A stretch of 7,838 nucleotides of DNA from a bacterium (GCA_030649445.1 JAUSKR010000016.1:1-7838); one strand, 5' to 3'. Shown: positions 1 to 5,297, counted from the first letter of the stretch. Notes: a model not told the origin generated them from the letters alone. Translations and numbers: made by a program.

Positions 1-2
1 AA

Positions 3-815
3 AACCTGCGGGATAGCGAGAAAGAAGTTCTAAATTACAATGAAGTCCTCAGTATTTTAGACGAGAATATGAAGAAAGGAACCATTAAATTTGGTCTTGA
101 TCTAATACTTCAAATTCATAAAGAGGTGACGAATGATTTAATTAATGATTTTAATTCCGGTACCATTCGTCAGCAACCAGTTTTTGTCAACAATCCCCAG
201 ACAAGACAGGCAATATATTTGCCGCCTGACCACCAGGACGTCAAAGGGCTGGTGGATGAGCTTCTAAATTTTGCAAAACGTAATAAAAACAATCTTGATC
301 CTATAATTTTGGCCGGACTTTTTCACAAGCAGTTCGTTATCATCCACCCATTTATCGACGGTAATGGCCGGACGGCACGGTTAGCAACAAAAGTTTTGCT
401 TGCCGATATGGGATTAAACACTTTCAATCTTTTTTCTTTCGAGAGTTATTATAATCAGAATGTCACGAAATATTTCGAAAATGTTGGACTGCGCGGCAAT
501 TATTACGAGATCAAGAATCAAGTTGACTTTACTGACTGGCTTGAATATTTTTCAGACGGTATTATTGACGAACTCTTACGTGTCAGCAAAATTTTAAAGG
601 CTGAAATTATTACACCGGGGACGACTCTAAAATCTTATCACCACGTATTGCTCGATTACATCAAGAAAAACGGTTTTATCTCTGATCGGGATTATGCAAC
701 ATTAACTGACCGAGCTAAGCCGACTAGAAACAAAGACTTTAATTGGTTGATCAAGCAAGGTTTTATTAAACGATTCGGCAAAGGCAAAGCGACGTACTAT
801 AAGCTCCAAAATTAG
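3..815 (+). CDS. Fic-domain protein (probable AMPylase), 5' end outside window
   Basis: Fic proteins usually transfer AMP from ATP to a hydroxyl side chain of a target protein. The signature HPFIDGNGRTAR lies at 345-380, with the catalytic His at 345-347 and the phosphate-binding GNGR after it. The first ATG is at 69, but the frame is open to the window edge, and the upstream residues NLRDSEKEVLNYNEVL match the conserved helix that precedes the Fic core. The true start is therefore probably outside, and the inhibitory (S/T)xxxE(G/N) motif, if present, is not visible. The last ~60 residues (from about 630) look like a winged-helix DNA-binding domain (LLDYIKKNGFISDRDYA, then GFIKRFGKGKATYYKL), common in the Fic/winged-helix architecture. 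No antitoxin partner is visible downstream. It ends in TAG at 813-815. The Fic assignment is firm; the target and reaction are unknown. Confidence 0.93.
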   Translation, partial: NLRDSEKEVLNYNEVLSILDENMKKGTIKFGLDLILQIHKEVTNDLINDFNSGTIRQQPVFVNNPQTRQAIYLPPDHQDVKGLVDELLNFAKRNKNNLDPIILAGLFHKQFVIIHPFIDGNGRTARLATKVLLADMGLNTFNLFSFESYYNQNVTKYFENVGLRGNYYEIKNQVDFTDWLEYFSDGIIDELLRVSKILKAEIITPGTTLKSYHHVLLDYIKKNGFISDRDYATLTDRAKPTRNKDFNWLIKQGFIKRFGKGKATYYKLQN

Positions 816-859
816 TGCTTTCTCTGGTGTTCCATATGCCCATCTGGTGTATCAAAAAA

Positions 860-878
860 GACTAGTCTCAGACTAATC
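860..878 (-). terminator. Terminator-like hairpin beyond second tmRNA-like 3' end
   Basis: TAGTC (863-867) and GACTA (871-875) pair around a TCA loop. Two more pairs follow beyond one mismatch. On the minus strand the hairpin is followed by TTTTTT (plus A-run 854-859). It lies just beyond the duplicated tmRNA-like end at 886, so that unit carries its own stop signal. The stem is short, so its strength is uncertain. Between the Fic stop (815) and here I see nothing else except a short direct repeat, TCTGGTGT. Confidence 0.45.
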
Positions 879-885
879 AATTTTG

Positions 886-912
886 TGGTGGAGGTGGCCG
901 GAGATTAGCACC
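886..912 (-). repeat. Second copy of the tmRNA 3' end (T-loop to CCA)
   Basis: Positions 886-903 (TGGTGGAGGTGGCCGGAG) are identical to 1048-1065, the 3' terminus of the tmRNA read on the opposite strand. The match continues to 912 with two inserted bases (ATTAGCACC against TTGCACC). The copy thus covers CCA, the acceptor 3' strand, half of the T-stem and most of the T-loop. No matching tmRNA 5' acceptor strand lies nearby, so it cannot form a second complete tmRNA. It may be an attachment-site-like duplication left by an integrase that targets ssrA, or a partial tandem duplication. The copy is seen directly; its origin is inference. Confidence 0.8.
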
Positions 913-995
913 ACTCTAAAAACCGACGGTTTTTAGTATTTTCCTGCACGGGAAACCGGCAGGTTTCCCGACCCCATCCTCGGTGCAACTCCGGC
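897..995. repeat. 99-nt nested inverted repeat folding as a three-way junction
   Basis: The outer arms are GCCGGAG (897-903) and CTCCGGC (989-995), then GCACC (908-912) and GGTGC (982-986) across an asymmetric ATTA/AA internal loop. Inside are two perfect 9-bp hairpins: CTAAAAACC/GGTTTTTAG (916-924/928-936, loop GAC) and CGGGAAACC/GGTTTCCCG (949-957/962-970, loop GGCA). The joining segments are TATTTTCCTGCA and ACCCCATCCTC. The right arm (981-995) is the exact reverse complement of tmRNA T-arm sequence at 1059-1073. I recognise no known riboswitch, ribozyme or attC site. It could be a structured RNA or a palindromic intergenic element next to ssrA. No protein gene is likely here. Confidence 0.7.
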
Positions 996-1009
996 AAATC
1001 AACGTCCAC

Positions 1010-1048
1010 AAATAAAAAACACCCAAGCGAGTTGGGAATTTTTTATTT
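1010..1048 (-). terminator. Intrinsic terminator of the tmRNA gene
   Basis: CCCAA (1022-1026) pairs with TTGGG (1032-1036) around GCGAG. The stem is extended by AAATAAAAAA (1010-1019) opposite TTTTTTATTT (1039-1048). Read on minus, the GC-core hairpin begins two bases after the tmRNA A-tract and is followed by a long U-run, as expected of an intrinsic terminator directly after the mature CCA end. Confidence 0.85.
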
Positions 1049-1433
1049 GGTGGAGGTGGCCGGAGTTGCACCGGCGTCCAAAAGGTTAGAAATATATCAT
1101 CTACAAGTTTGTTCACATTCAATTTGTTCGAGCGAAGCTCAGAATGAGACAAAGAAACTGTTGCTCTATCGAAAGTAATACTTATTCATACTCCCTGTCG
1201 AACAGAGTATGCCGCATTTCGATTATGACACCCAGAGCCCACCGTCGAAAAGCAGTGGAAGGATGGCTAAAGCGTTTAGGCTAAAGCTAAGGCAGGAGTC
1301 ATTGACGCAAAAGCGCCTCTGATCCTGCTAGCAAGTGTATTTGCACTTGAAGTTTGCCGGCACTTTGAAGCGACCGAGCTTACTTACTTGCGATATATTT
1401 TTAAAGTCCTTCTGTCGAAGCTAATACACCCCC
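1048..1433 (-). ncRNA. ssrA: tmRNA (transfer-messenger RNA)
   Basis: This RNA rescues stalled ribosomes by adding an encoded degradation tag. On minus it starts GGGGGTGTATTAGCTTCGAC (from 1433) and ends GGACGCCGGTGCAACTCCGG, CCACCTCCACCA (to 1048). GGGGGTG pairs with CACCTCC, placing a G-U at pair 3-70, the alanine identity element. The long helix is supported twice: AGAAGG pairs with CCTTTT, and AAATATATC with GATATATTT. The T-arm is GCCGG/CCGGC, but its loop is TGCAACT instead of the usual TTCRANY. CCA is encoded. The favoured tag frame runs 1344-1276: GCA AAT ACA CTT, then on to GCC TTA GCT TTA GCC TAA. This gives a 22-residue tag beginning ANTLASRIRG and ending PALALA. The resume codon is uncertain, because a second GCA upstream gives ANFKCKYTC-stop. 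At 386 nt it is a normal length. Confidence 0.93.
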
Positions 1434-1453
1434 GAGTCGATTGGAAATCGACA

Positions 1454-1482
1454 ATTATCAATTTTCAAGTGTCAATTTTCAA
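1454..1482 (-). promoter_or_regulatory. Sigma70-type promoter of ssrA
   Basis: On minus, TTGAAA (1477-1482) is followed by a 17-nt spacer and GATAAT (1454-1459). This places initiation near 1447, about 14 nt before the mature tmRNA 5' end, consistent with RNase P trimming. A perfect 7-bp inverted repeat GTCGATT/AATCGAC (1436-1442/1446-1452) straddles the expected start site. The spacer region also carries a direct repeat, CAATTTTCAA. Confidence 0.65.
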
Positions 1483-1569
1483 TGATTTCGGGAATGATTA
1501 GAAGAAAATTATACAGTAAACATGCCTCCAGTTCAATTCATTTCAGCACAAAACCTTGAAATATTGGCT

Positions 1570-1608
1570 GGAGACCGGTGGAGGAATTTACCCAGCCCAC
1601 CGGCCTCC
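1570..1608 (-). terminator. Hairpin closing the GC-rich two-ORF unit
   Basis: GGAGACCGGTGG (1570-1581) and CCACCGGCCTCC (1597-1608) form a 12-bp stem with one G-T pair and a 15-nt loop. It lies 18 nt beyond the stop of the 49-aa ORF. No U-run follows directly on minus, so it may act as an RNA-stabilising 3' end or a weak terminator. Between it and the ssrA promoter (1483-1569) I see only AT-rich sequence. Confidence 0.5.
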
Positions 1609-1626
1609 CGAACATGAGGTGGTTGA

Positions 1627-1776
1627 TTACCACCCACAAAGCCCGGCCGCGATCCAACTGCTGAACACCATCGGCCAGCTGCCGTCGGCTTGACGGCCAT
1701 TGGCCTTACGGCACCAGCCGGTGAAGCCAGAAAGGTCGTACTCGAACTCATACCTTCCGTACCTCCGCCACCACAT
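1627..1776 (-). CDS. Small ORF, 49 aa, unknown function
   Basis: This minus-strand ORF begins with ATG at 1774-1776 and ends with TAA at 1627-1629. Upstream on minus is AAAGAGGAGACAAGCC-ATG, a good AGGAG Shine-Dalgarno with 7-nt spacing, which is the main reason to believe it. The product starts MWWRRYGRYEFEYDLSGF and ends IAAGLCGW. It is rich in Trp, Tyr, Arg and Gly and has two Cys. It has no clear membrane helix and I recognise no domain. It lies 22 nt after the stop of the 87-aa ORF and shares its GC-rich codon use, so the two probably form one transcript. It may be a small basic and aromatic protein of the same cassette. Translation is not proven. Confidence 0.55.
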   Translation of the reverse strand: MWWRRYGRYEFEYDLSGFTGWCRKANGRQADGSWPMVFSSWIAAGLCGW

Positions 1777-1798
1777 GGCTTGTCTCCTCTTTCGTGAG

Positions 1799-2062
1799 TC
1801 ACGCCGCCCGTCTGATGACCAGCGGGCGGTACATAATGCAGAACTTCTCGTCGCAGTCGAGGTCGAACCCCAATCTGCCGGCGAATTCCTGCATCATCCC
1901 TTCGAGTCGTCGCCGGATGAAGGCCTGCAACTCTTCCCAATCGCGCATCTCGTCCAAGTCGGAGAGCACGAACTCGATGTCGAGCCACCCATTCCAAAGG
2001 GCGGCTACTTCAGCAACACCGTTGATCTTCAGTAGATCAGCGGCGCGCGCGAAATCGATCAT
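1799..2062 (-). CDS. Hypothetical protein, 87 aa, in GC-rich cassette
   Basis: The ATG at 2060-2062 starts MIDFARAADLLKINGVAEVA, with AGAGAGAG a few bases upstream as a modest ribosome site. A GTG start further out (2086) would lie at or before the predicted transcription start, so I reject it. The product looks helical and acidic (WLDIEFVLSDLDEMRDWEEL), with a CDEKFCIMYRP segment near the end. There is no signal peptide or membrane helix, and I do not recognise the family. Codons favour G/C third positions (CTG, GCC, GAG), unlike the AT-rich neighbours, which suggests separate origin. The downstream 49-aa ORF is 22 nt away. Coding is supported by the promoter, start-site logic and a protein-like composition. 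Confidence 0.65.
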   Translation of the reverse strand: MIDFARAADLLKINGVAEVAALWNGWLDIEFVLSDLDEMRDWEELQAFIRRRLEGMMQEFAGRLGFDLDCDEKFCIMYRPLVIRRAA

Positions 2063-2090
2063 GGTGCACTCTCTCTGGCAGAACACTCAA

Positions 2091-2119
2091 ACAATATCAT
2101 AAAATTACTAATATGTCAA
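2091..2119 (-). promoter_or_regulatory. Promoter of the 87-aa/49-aa unit
   Basis: On minus, a consensus -35 TTGACA (2114-2119) is followed by a 17-nt spacer and TATTGT (2091-2096). Initiation is expected near 2084, giving a leader of about 22 nt before the ATG at 2062. The string TATGATATTGT that contains the -10 recurs upstream of the transporter-kinase gene. Confidence 0.7.
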
Positions 2120-2161
2120 TCAAAATTTTAATTACATAATAAACAATGGTACGATGGGGTC

Positions 2162-2713
2162 ATGATTTTATTTGTAGAAATTATTTTCATAATTTTTATG
2201 CTCTGGATGATCTTTTGGCAGGGATCGATGCTGTGGGCCGGCATTATCGGTCCGCCGATTGTTTATTCGAGCTATGAAGGCATCCGTGACGCGTTCAAAT
2301 TGGCCAAATTGAAACAAGGCGAGACGATAATTGACCTTGGTTGTGGCAACGGTCGGACATTAATTCTTGCCGTGAAAGAGTTTGGCGCCAAGGGCATCGG
2401 CATCGACCGGTCACTTTTTTGTATCCTGAAAGCCCGGCTGAATATTTATCTCAGCGGTGAGTCGGAAAATATTAAAATATATTTCAAACCATTTGAAAAA
2501 GCCAGCGTTGAAATCAAAAAATCCGACGTGATTTATTTGTACTTGTGGCCGTCTACTTTGGCCAAGATCGAGTCGTGGCTGTTCGAACAAATTAAACCAA
2601 CTACCCGCGTTGTTTCGCTGGCATTCAAATTTGCCAAGAAAAAACCAGATTCTGAGATTGAAACGATGAATCTCGGGATGAAAATGAGTGTTTGGCTCTA
2701 TACAAAGAAGTAA
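2162..2713 (+). CDS. Membrane-anchored class I SAM methyltransferase, FAM173-like
   Basis: The protein has 183 residues. The first ~28 are one hydrophobic helix (MILFVEIIFIIFMLWMIFW), so the catalytic domain is tethered to the membrane. The Rossmann-type SAM-binding domain follows: motif I DLGCGNGRT at 58-66, a motif II acidic residue in GIGIDRS at about 82, and a motif IV region SDVIYLYLWP at 121-130. The lead-in PPIVYSSYEGIRDAFKLAKL and the late RVVSLAFKF match the layout of the FAM173/ATPSCKMT protein-lysine methyltransferases and their bacterial relatives. The substrate cannot be read from sequence. The start follows GATGGGGTC, a weak ribosome site. It lies divergent from the GC-rich unit and alone in its transcript. 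The SAM-methyltransferase assignment is firm, the FAM173-like one likely. Confidence 0.85.
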   Translation: MILFVEIIFIIFMLWMIFWQGSMLWAGIIGPPIVYSSYEGIRDAFKLAKLKQGETIIDLGCGNGRTLILAVKEFGAKGIGIDRSLFCILKARLNIYLSGESENIKIYFKPFEKASVEIKKSDVIYLYLWPSTLAKIESWLFEQIKPTTRVVSLAFKFAKKKPDSEIETMNLGMKMSVWLYTKK

Positions 2714-2723
2714 ATAATAGAGC

Positions 2724-2765
2724 AAATTTTACAAATATCGTCGATCGACGATATTTGTAAAATTT
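2724..2765. repeat. Perfect 42-bp palindrome, likely transcription terminator
   Basis: AAATTTTACAAATATCGTCGA (21 nt) at 2724-2744 is followed immediately by its exact reverse complement (2745-2765), with no spacer. It starts 11 bases after the methyltransferase stop and ends in AATTTT, so it may serve as a terminator for that gene. Perfect symmetry over 42 bp is more than a terminator needs. Confidence 0.75.
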
Positions 2766-2776
2766 TCCAGCTTCAT

Positions 2777-2806
2777 TTGACATTTGTGCATAAATAGACT
2801 TATATT
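2777..2806 (+). promoter_or_regulatory. Promoter of the cyclophilin gene
   Basis: A consensus TTGACA (2777-2782) is followed by an 18-nt spacer and TATATT (2801-2806), 31 nt upstream of the preferred start. The palindrome at 2724-2765 ends 11 bases before it, which insulates it from the upstream gene. Confidence 0.7.
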
Positions 2807-2836
2807 CAATATACTCATTAAATGATTAGGAGCAAT

Positions 2837-3460
2837 ATGTCGAAGTTTTATTATTTCTTAATCGTCATAATTATTGTGATAGTTGGCTATCTTTTCTGGC
2901 ATGGAGAAGTCAAAGCGCCAGAAAGTAAAGAGCAAACAACGACAACAAATACCAATCAGAATTCAGATAATAGTAAGGAGACAGCAATGGCGAACTTAGC
3001 ATTCCCAGGTATCTTACCCGCTGATCAGATTGATAACAAAAAAGCGGTCATTGTGACCGACAAAGGGACAATTGAGTTTGAATTGTACGCCGACAAAGCA
3101 CCAAAAACTGTCAGTAATTTTGTTTATTTAGCTGAAAAAGGTTTTTACGACGGACTGACATTTCATCGAGTCGTGCCAGGTTTTGTCATCCAAGGTGGAG
3201 ATCCGACTGGAAATGGTTCTGGTGGTCCAGGCTACAAATTTCCAGATGAGGCGGTTGTCGGTGATTATAAAGCTGGAACAGTGGCTATGGCCAACTCCGG
3301 ACCGGATACCAATGGTTCTCAGTTTTTTATCTGTTTGACCGATCAGTCAACTCTACCAAAAAACTACAATCTCTTTGGCCAAGTTACTGCCGGCATGGAT
3401 ATCATCACTAAAATCGCCGTCGGGGATAAGATGACCTCGGTTACAGTCGCAAGCCAATAG
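2837..3460 (+). CDS. Membrane-anchored cyclophilin-type peptidyl-prolyl isomerase
   Basis: The protein catalyses cis-trans isomerisation of Xaa-Pro bonds, probably outside the cytoplasmic membrane. I choose the ATG at 2837: AGGAG (2828-2832) lies 4 nt before it and inside any protein begun at 2822, and the same short spacing recurs at other genes here. From this start it has 207 residues. A hydrophobic anchor spans about 4-20, then a Thr/Asn/Ser-rich linker (to ~55), then the cyclophilin domain (~68-207). Active-site blocks are visible: FHRVVPGFVIQGGD (catalytic Arg111, Phe115, Gln119), MANSGPDTNGSQFFI (Gln162, Phe164) and NLFGQV. There is no lipobox Cys, so it is an anchored protein, not a lipoprotein. 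It has its own promoter and converges on the next gene with a 29-nt gap containing only a weak CGACT/AGTCG hairpin. Confidence 0.93.
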   Translation: MSKFYYFLIVIIIVIVGYLFWHGEVKAPESKEQTTTTNTNQNSDNSKETAMANLAFPGILPADQIDNKKAVIVTDKGTIEFELYADKAPKTVSNFVYLAEKGFYDGLTFHRVVPGFVIQGGDPTGNGSGGPGYKFPDEAVVGDYKAGTVAMANSGPDTNGSQFFICLTDQSTLPKNYNLFGQVTAGMDIITKIAVGDKMTSVTVASQ

Positions 3461-3489
3461 TCTTTGCTTTAGTCTTTCGACTTTAGTCG

Positions 3490-4770
3490 TCAGTCTGCAA
3501 CTAATACGTTTTCCGGTAGGGCCTTGATTCTCGCCACATCTTCAGCGATTTGAGCGCTGAGCTTTTTCGGATCATCAAACTTTTGAATCTCACGCAAATA
3601 TTGACTGATTTCAAAGTTGACTGTTTTCAACTCCTTGTCGGGAATGGAATCTAATAGGAAGACTTCGAGCGATGGTTTCTTATTATTGTAAGTCGGAACT
3701 GGACCAAAATGAAGCGCAGCCGGGACGGCTTTACCTTTGATCCAAACTCTGGCAGCATAAATGCCATGTTTGAATTTGAACTTTTCCGGAATGACTAGAT
3801 TCAAAGTCGGAAAGCCAATATTTTTGCCCCGGCTAAACCCTGATTCTACCTCCGAAGTGTACACGACGGCTTGGTTTAATAGGGAAAGCCGGTAAACAGC
3901 AAATAGCAGCACCACAGCAGCTAAATATTGTGTTGTAGCTAAGACATTATGATAATAAAAAACATCGATCAGTACACCGGTGAGCGGAAAAACTAATTCC
4001 AAAAATGTTGCCACCCTAACTTCAGTATGCTGAAGTCCTTTGTAATAGATCCAGAGCGCGACCATACCAGTCGAGAGAGCGATGACGATGAATCGAACCA
4101 TCTGCGAGGTATCAATCACGAGCAGCCCAGCTGAATCTTTAAGTAGATAAACTGTCAGAAGAGCGAGAGGTACGGTGATAAAGAAACGCAGGCCTGTCGC
4201 TAAAGTGTTGGAAAGCTTTAGAACTGTTATCCGCGACAGTGCCGTTGACGATCCCCAAGCGAAGGCCGCCCCAAGAGCGAGTAACGCAGCAGTAATCGTC
4301 CCGGCGCCAGTCGCAAAATTTATCTGGCCATTTTTAAATGTAACAAAGTAGGCGGAAATAAAGGCCAATACAGCCCAGCCAATGTAGCGCCGGTCGATCT
4401 TTTCTTTCAGTAGTAAAACTGCGGCGGCGATGGCAAAAATTGGTTGTAATTTTTGAAGTAAAAAGACGACAGAAATGGAAATAAAATTAACTTTGACCAA
4501 GGCGGCCGTGAACATCAGCGTCCCGGCCACACCGCTCAGCATGGCGATTACAAGCAAAACGAGCCACTCTTTCCTTGTCACTTTTTCTTTTTGCAAAGCG
4601 ATGATCGTTGCCGGTGCGATGATGATGGCACCAATCAGATGCTCATAGAAAACAATAATACTCGGCGCCAAGGTGTATAAACTGCGCCTCAAGACACCAT
4701 CGATGCCCCAGAGAATTGCCGCTAGAACTATGTACATCGGCCCATAAGTTTTCCATGTCTGCTTTGTCAT
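3490..4770 (-). CDS. EamA-family transporter fused to a riboflavin kinase domain
   Basis: One uninterrupted 426-residue frame. Residues ~10-298 hold two EamA (drug/metabolite transporter) repeats with about ten membrane helices, including AILWGIDGVLRRS in the first and GAAFAWGSSTALSR in the second. Residues ~301-417 form a complete riboflavin kinase domain: SGFSRGKNIGFPTLN (310-324, the GFPT-N nucleotide and Mg site), KHGIYAARV, HFGPVPTY (354-361), LEVFLLD with probable catalytic Glu369, then FEISQYLREIQKF and QIAEDVARI. The domain follows the last helix with almost no linker. RibN riboflavin importers belong to the EamA family, so I infer riboflavin uptake coupled to conversion to FMN. No FAD-synthetase domain is present and no FMN riboswitch is visible. 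HFGPVPT replaces the commoner NIGxRPT, so this is a divergent kinase lineage. The Shine-Dalgarno is weak; substrate and topology are inferred. Confidence 0.88.
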   Translation of the reverse strand: MTKQTWKTYGPMYIVLAAILWGIDGVLRRSLYTLAPSIIVFYEHLIGAIIIAPATIIALQKEKVTRKEWLVLLVIAMLSGVAGTLMFTAALVKVNFISISVVFLLQKLQPIFAIAAAVLLLKEKIDRRYIGWAVLAFISAYFVTFKNGQINFATGAGTITAALLALGAAFAWGSSTALSRITVLKLSNTLATGLRFFITVPLALLTVYLLKDSAGLLVIDTSQMVRFIVIALSTGMVALWIYYKGLQHTEVRVATFLELVFPLTGVLIDVFYYHNVLATTQYLAAVVLLFAVYRLSLLNQAVVYTSEVESGFSRGKNIGFPTLNLVIPEKFKFKHGIYAARVWIKGKAVPAALHFGPVPTYNNKKPSLEVFLLDSIPDKELKTVNFEISQYLREIQKFDDPKKLSAQIAEDVARIKALPENVLVAD

Positions 4771-4811
4771 ACTTTTTCATACTCAAGTTTTAATTCGCCA
4801 TGATTGAAATC

Positions 4812-4841
4812 ACAATATCATATTACCTCATACTTTCGCAA
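4812..4841 (-). promoter_or_regulatory. Possible promoter of the transporter-kinase gene
   Basis: On minus, TTGCGA (4836-4841), an 18-nt spacer and TATTGT (4812-4817) lie about 40 nt before the ATG. The -10 sits in TATGATATTGT, the same 11-mer as at the GC-rich unit promoter, although the -35 is weaker here. Confidence 0.4.
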
Positions 4842-4883
4842 CACTCTAACCTTTTAATGATGCTCAATTACTTCTTTTGCCAC

Positions 4884-4916
4884 AAAAAAGACCACTTGAC
4901 AAAAGTGATCTTTTTT
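4884..4916 (-). terminator. Intrinsic terminator of the YtxH gene
   Basis: AAAAAAGA (4884-4891) pairs with TCTTTTTT (4909-4916) and CACTT (4893-4897) with AAGTG (4903-4907), with one mismatch between them. On minus it ends in a T-tract and lies 17 nt beyond the YtxH stop codon. The A/T-flanked stem could work in both directions. Confidence 0.75.
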
Positions 4917-4932
4917 TCGATCAAAATATACT

Positions 4933-5253
4933 CTATTTCTTTATCGCCTTTTTAACTTCTTCGTAGTTGTTGTCAAGTTTTTCGATGATGTCCTTAGAGT
5001 CTTCTTTGGTGATTTTTTTCTCTGTCTCGTAAACGTTGACGATCTTTTCAACGATTTTCTTATAGGCCTCTTTTGTCACTTCGCCGGCATTTTCCAATTC
5101 CTTGGCAATTTTGTCCTTCATCTCATGCATATGATCGGCAATATCTTTCCGCGTTTCTTTGCCAGATTTTGGCGCCAGCAATATCCCAGCGATCACGCCC
5201 GCCAACACTCCAACTGTCGCACCAATGGCAAGACCCTTCTTTTCCTTATCCAT
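4933..5253 (-). CDS. YtxH-family small membrane protein
   Basis: The 106-residue product opens MDKEKKGLAIGATVGVLAGV, a glycine-zipper membrane helix (~8-27), followed directly by LLAPKSGKETR, the hallmark of the YtxH family. The rest is a charged, Lys/Glu-rich amphipathic coiled-coil-like region (HEMKDKIAKELENAGEVTKE and onward) in the cytoplasm. YtxH proteins are often stress-linked, but their molecular role is not settled. The start is clear: AAGGAGT (5258-5264 on plus as ACTCCTT) ends 4 nt before the ATG. A promoter lies upstream and a terminator downstream, so the gene is a single-gene unit. Confidence 0.85.
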   Translation of the reverse strand: MDKEKKGLAIGATVGVLAGVIAGILLAPKSGKETRKDIADHMHEMKDKIAKELENAGEVTKEAYKKIVEKIVNVYETEKKITKEDSKDIIEKLDNNYEEVKKAIKK

Positions 5254-5297
5254 TTCAACTCCTTCTGGATTATTTTATAAACTAAAACGCTAACCCC

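Noticed and set aside
897..995. Hammerhead ribozyme or integron attC site
   Set aside because: There is no CTGATGA core and no paired RYYYAAC/GTTRRRY boxes in the right arrangement.
886..1010. A tRNA gene on the minus strand ending at 886
   Set aside because: The CCA-bearing acceptor strand lacks a 5' partner, and the internal stems are 9 bp with 3-4 nt loops, not anticodon and T arms.
916..1152. 78-aa minus-strand ORF
   Set aside because: It overlaps the tmRNA 3' half, the terminator and the inverted-repeat element; it is an accidental frame in structured RNA.
1440..1490. Short-repeat array (CAATTTTCAA units) as a CRISPR
   Set aside because: Only two short copies separated by a few bases; it is AT-rich low complexity with no spacers or cas genes.
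1533..1997. 154-aa minus-strand ORF with an Arg/Gly-rich product
   Set aside because: It overlaps the 87-aa and 49-aa ORFs in another frame, has biased composition and no suitable ribosome site at its start; GC-rich DNA has few stops.
1700..2102. Two plus-strand ORFs (111 and 102 aa)
   Set aside because: They are antisense to the better-supported minus-strand ORFs and lack promoter or ribosome-site support.
4771..4932. FMN riboswitch upstream of the transporter-kinase gene
   Set aside because: No conserved FMN-element motifs such as AGGGTGAAATTC are present and the leader is too short.
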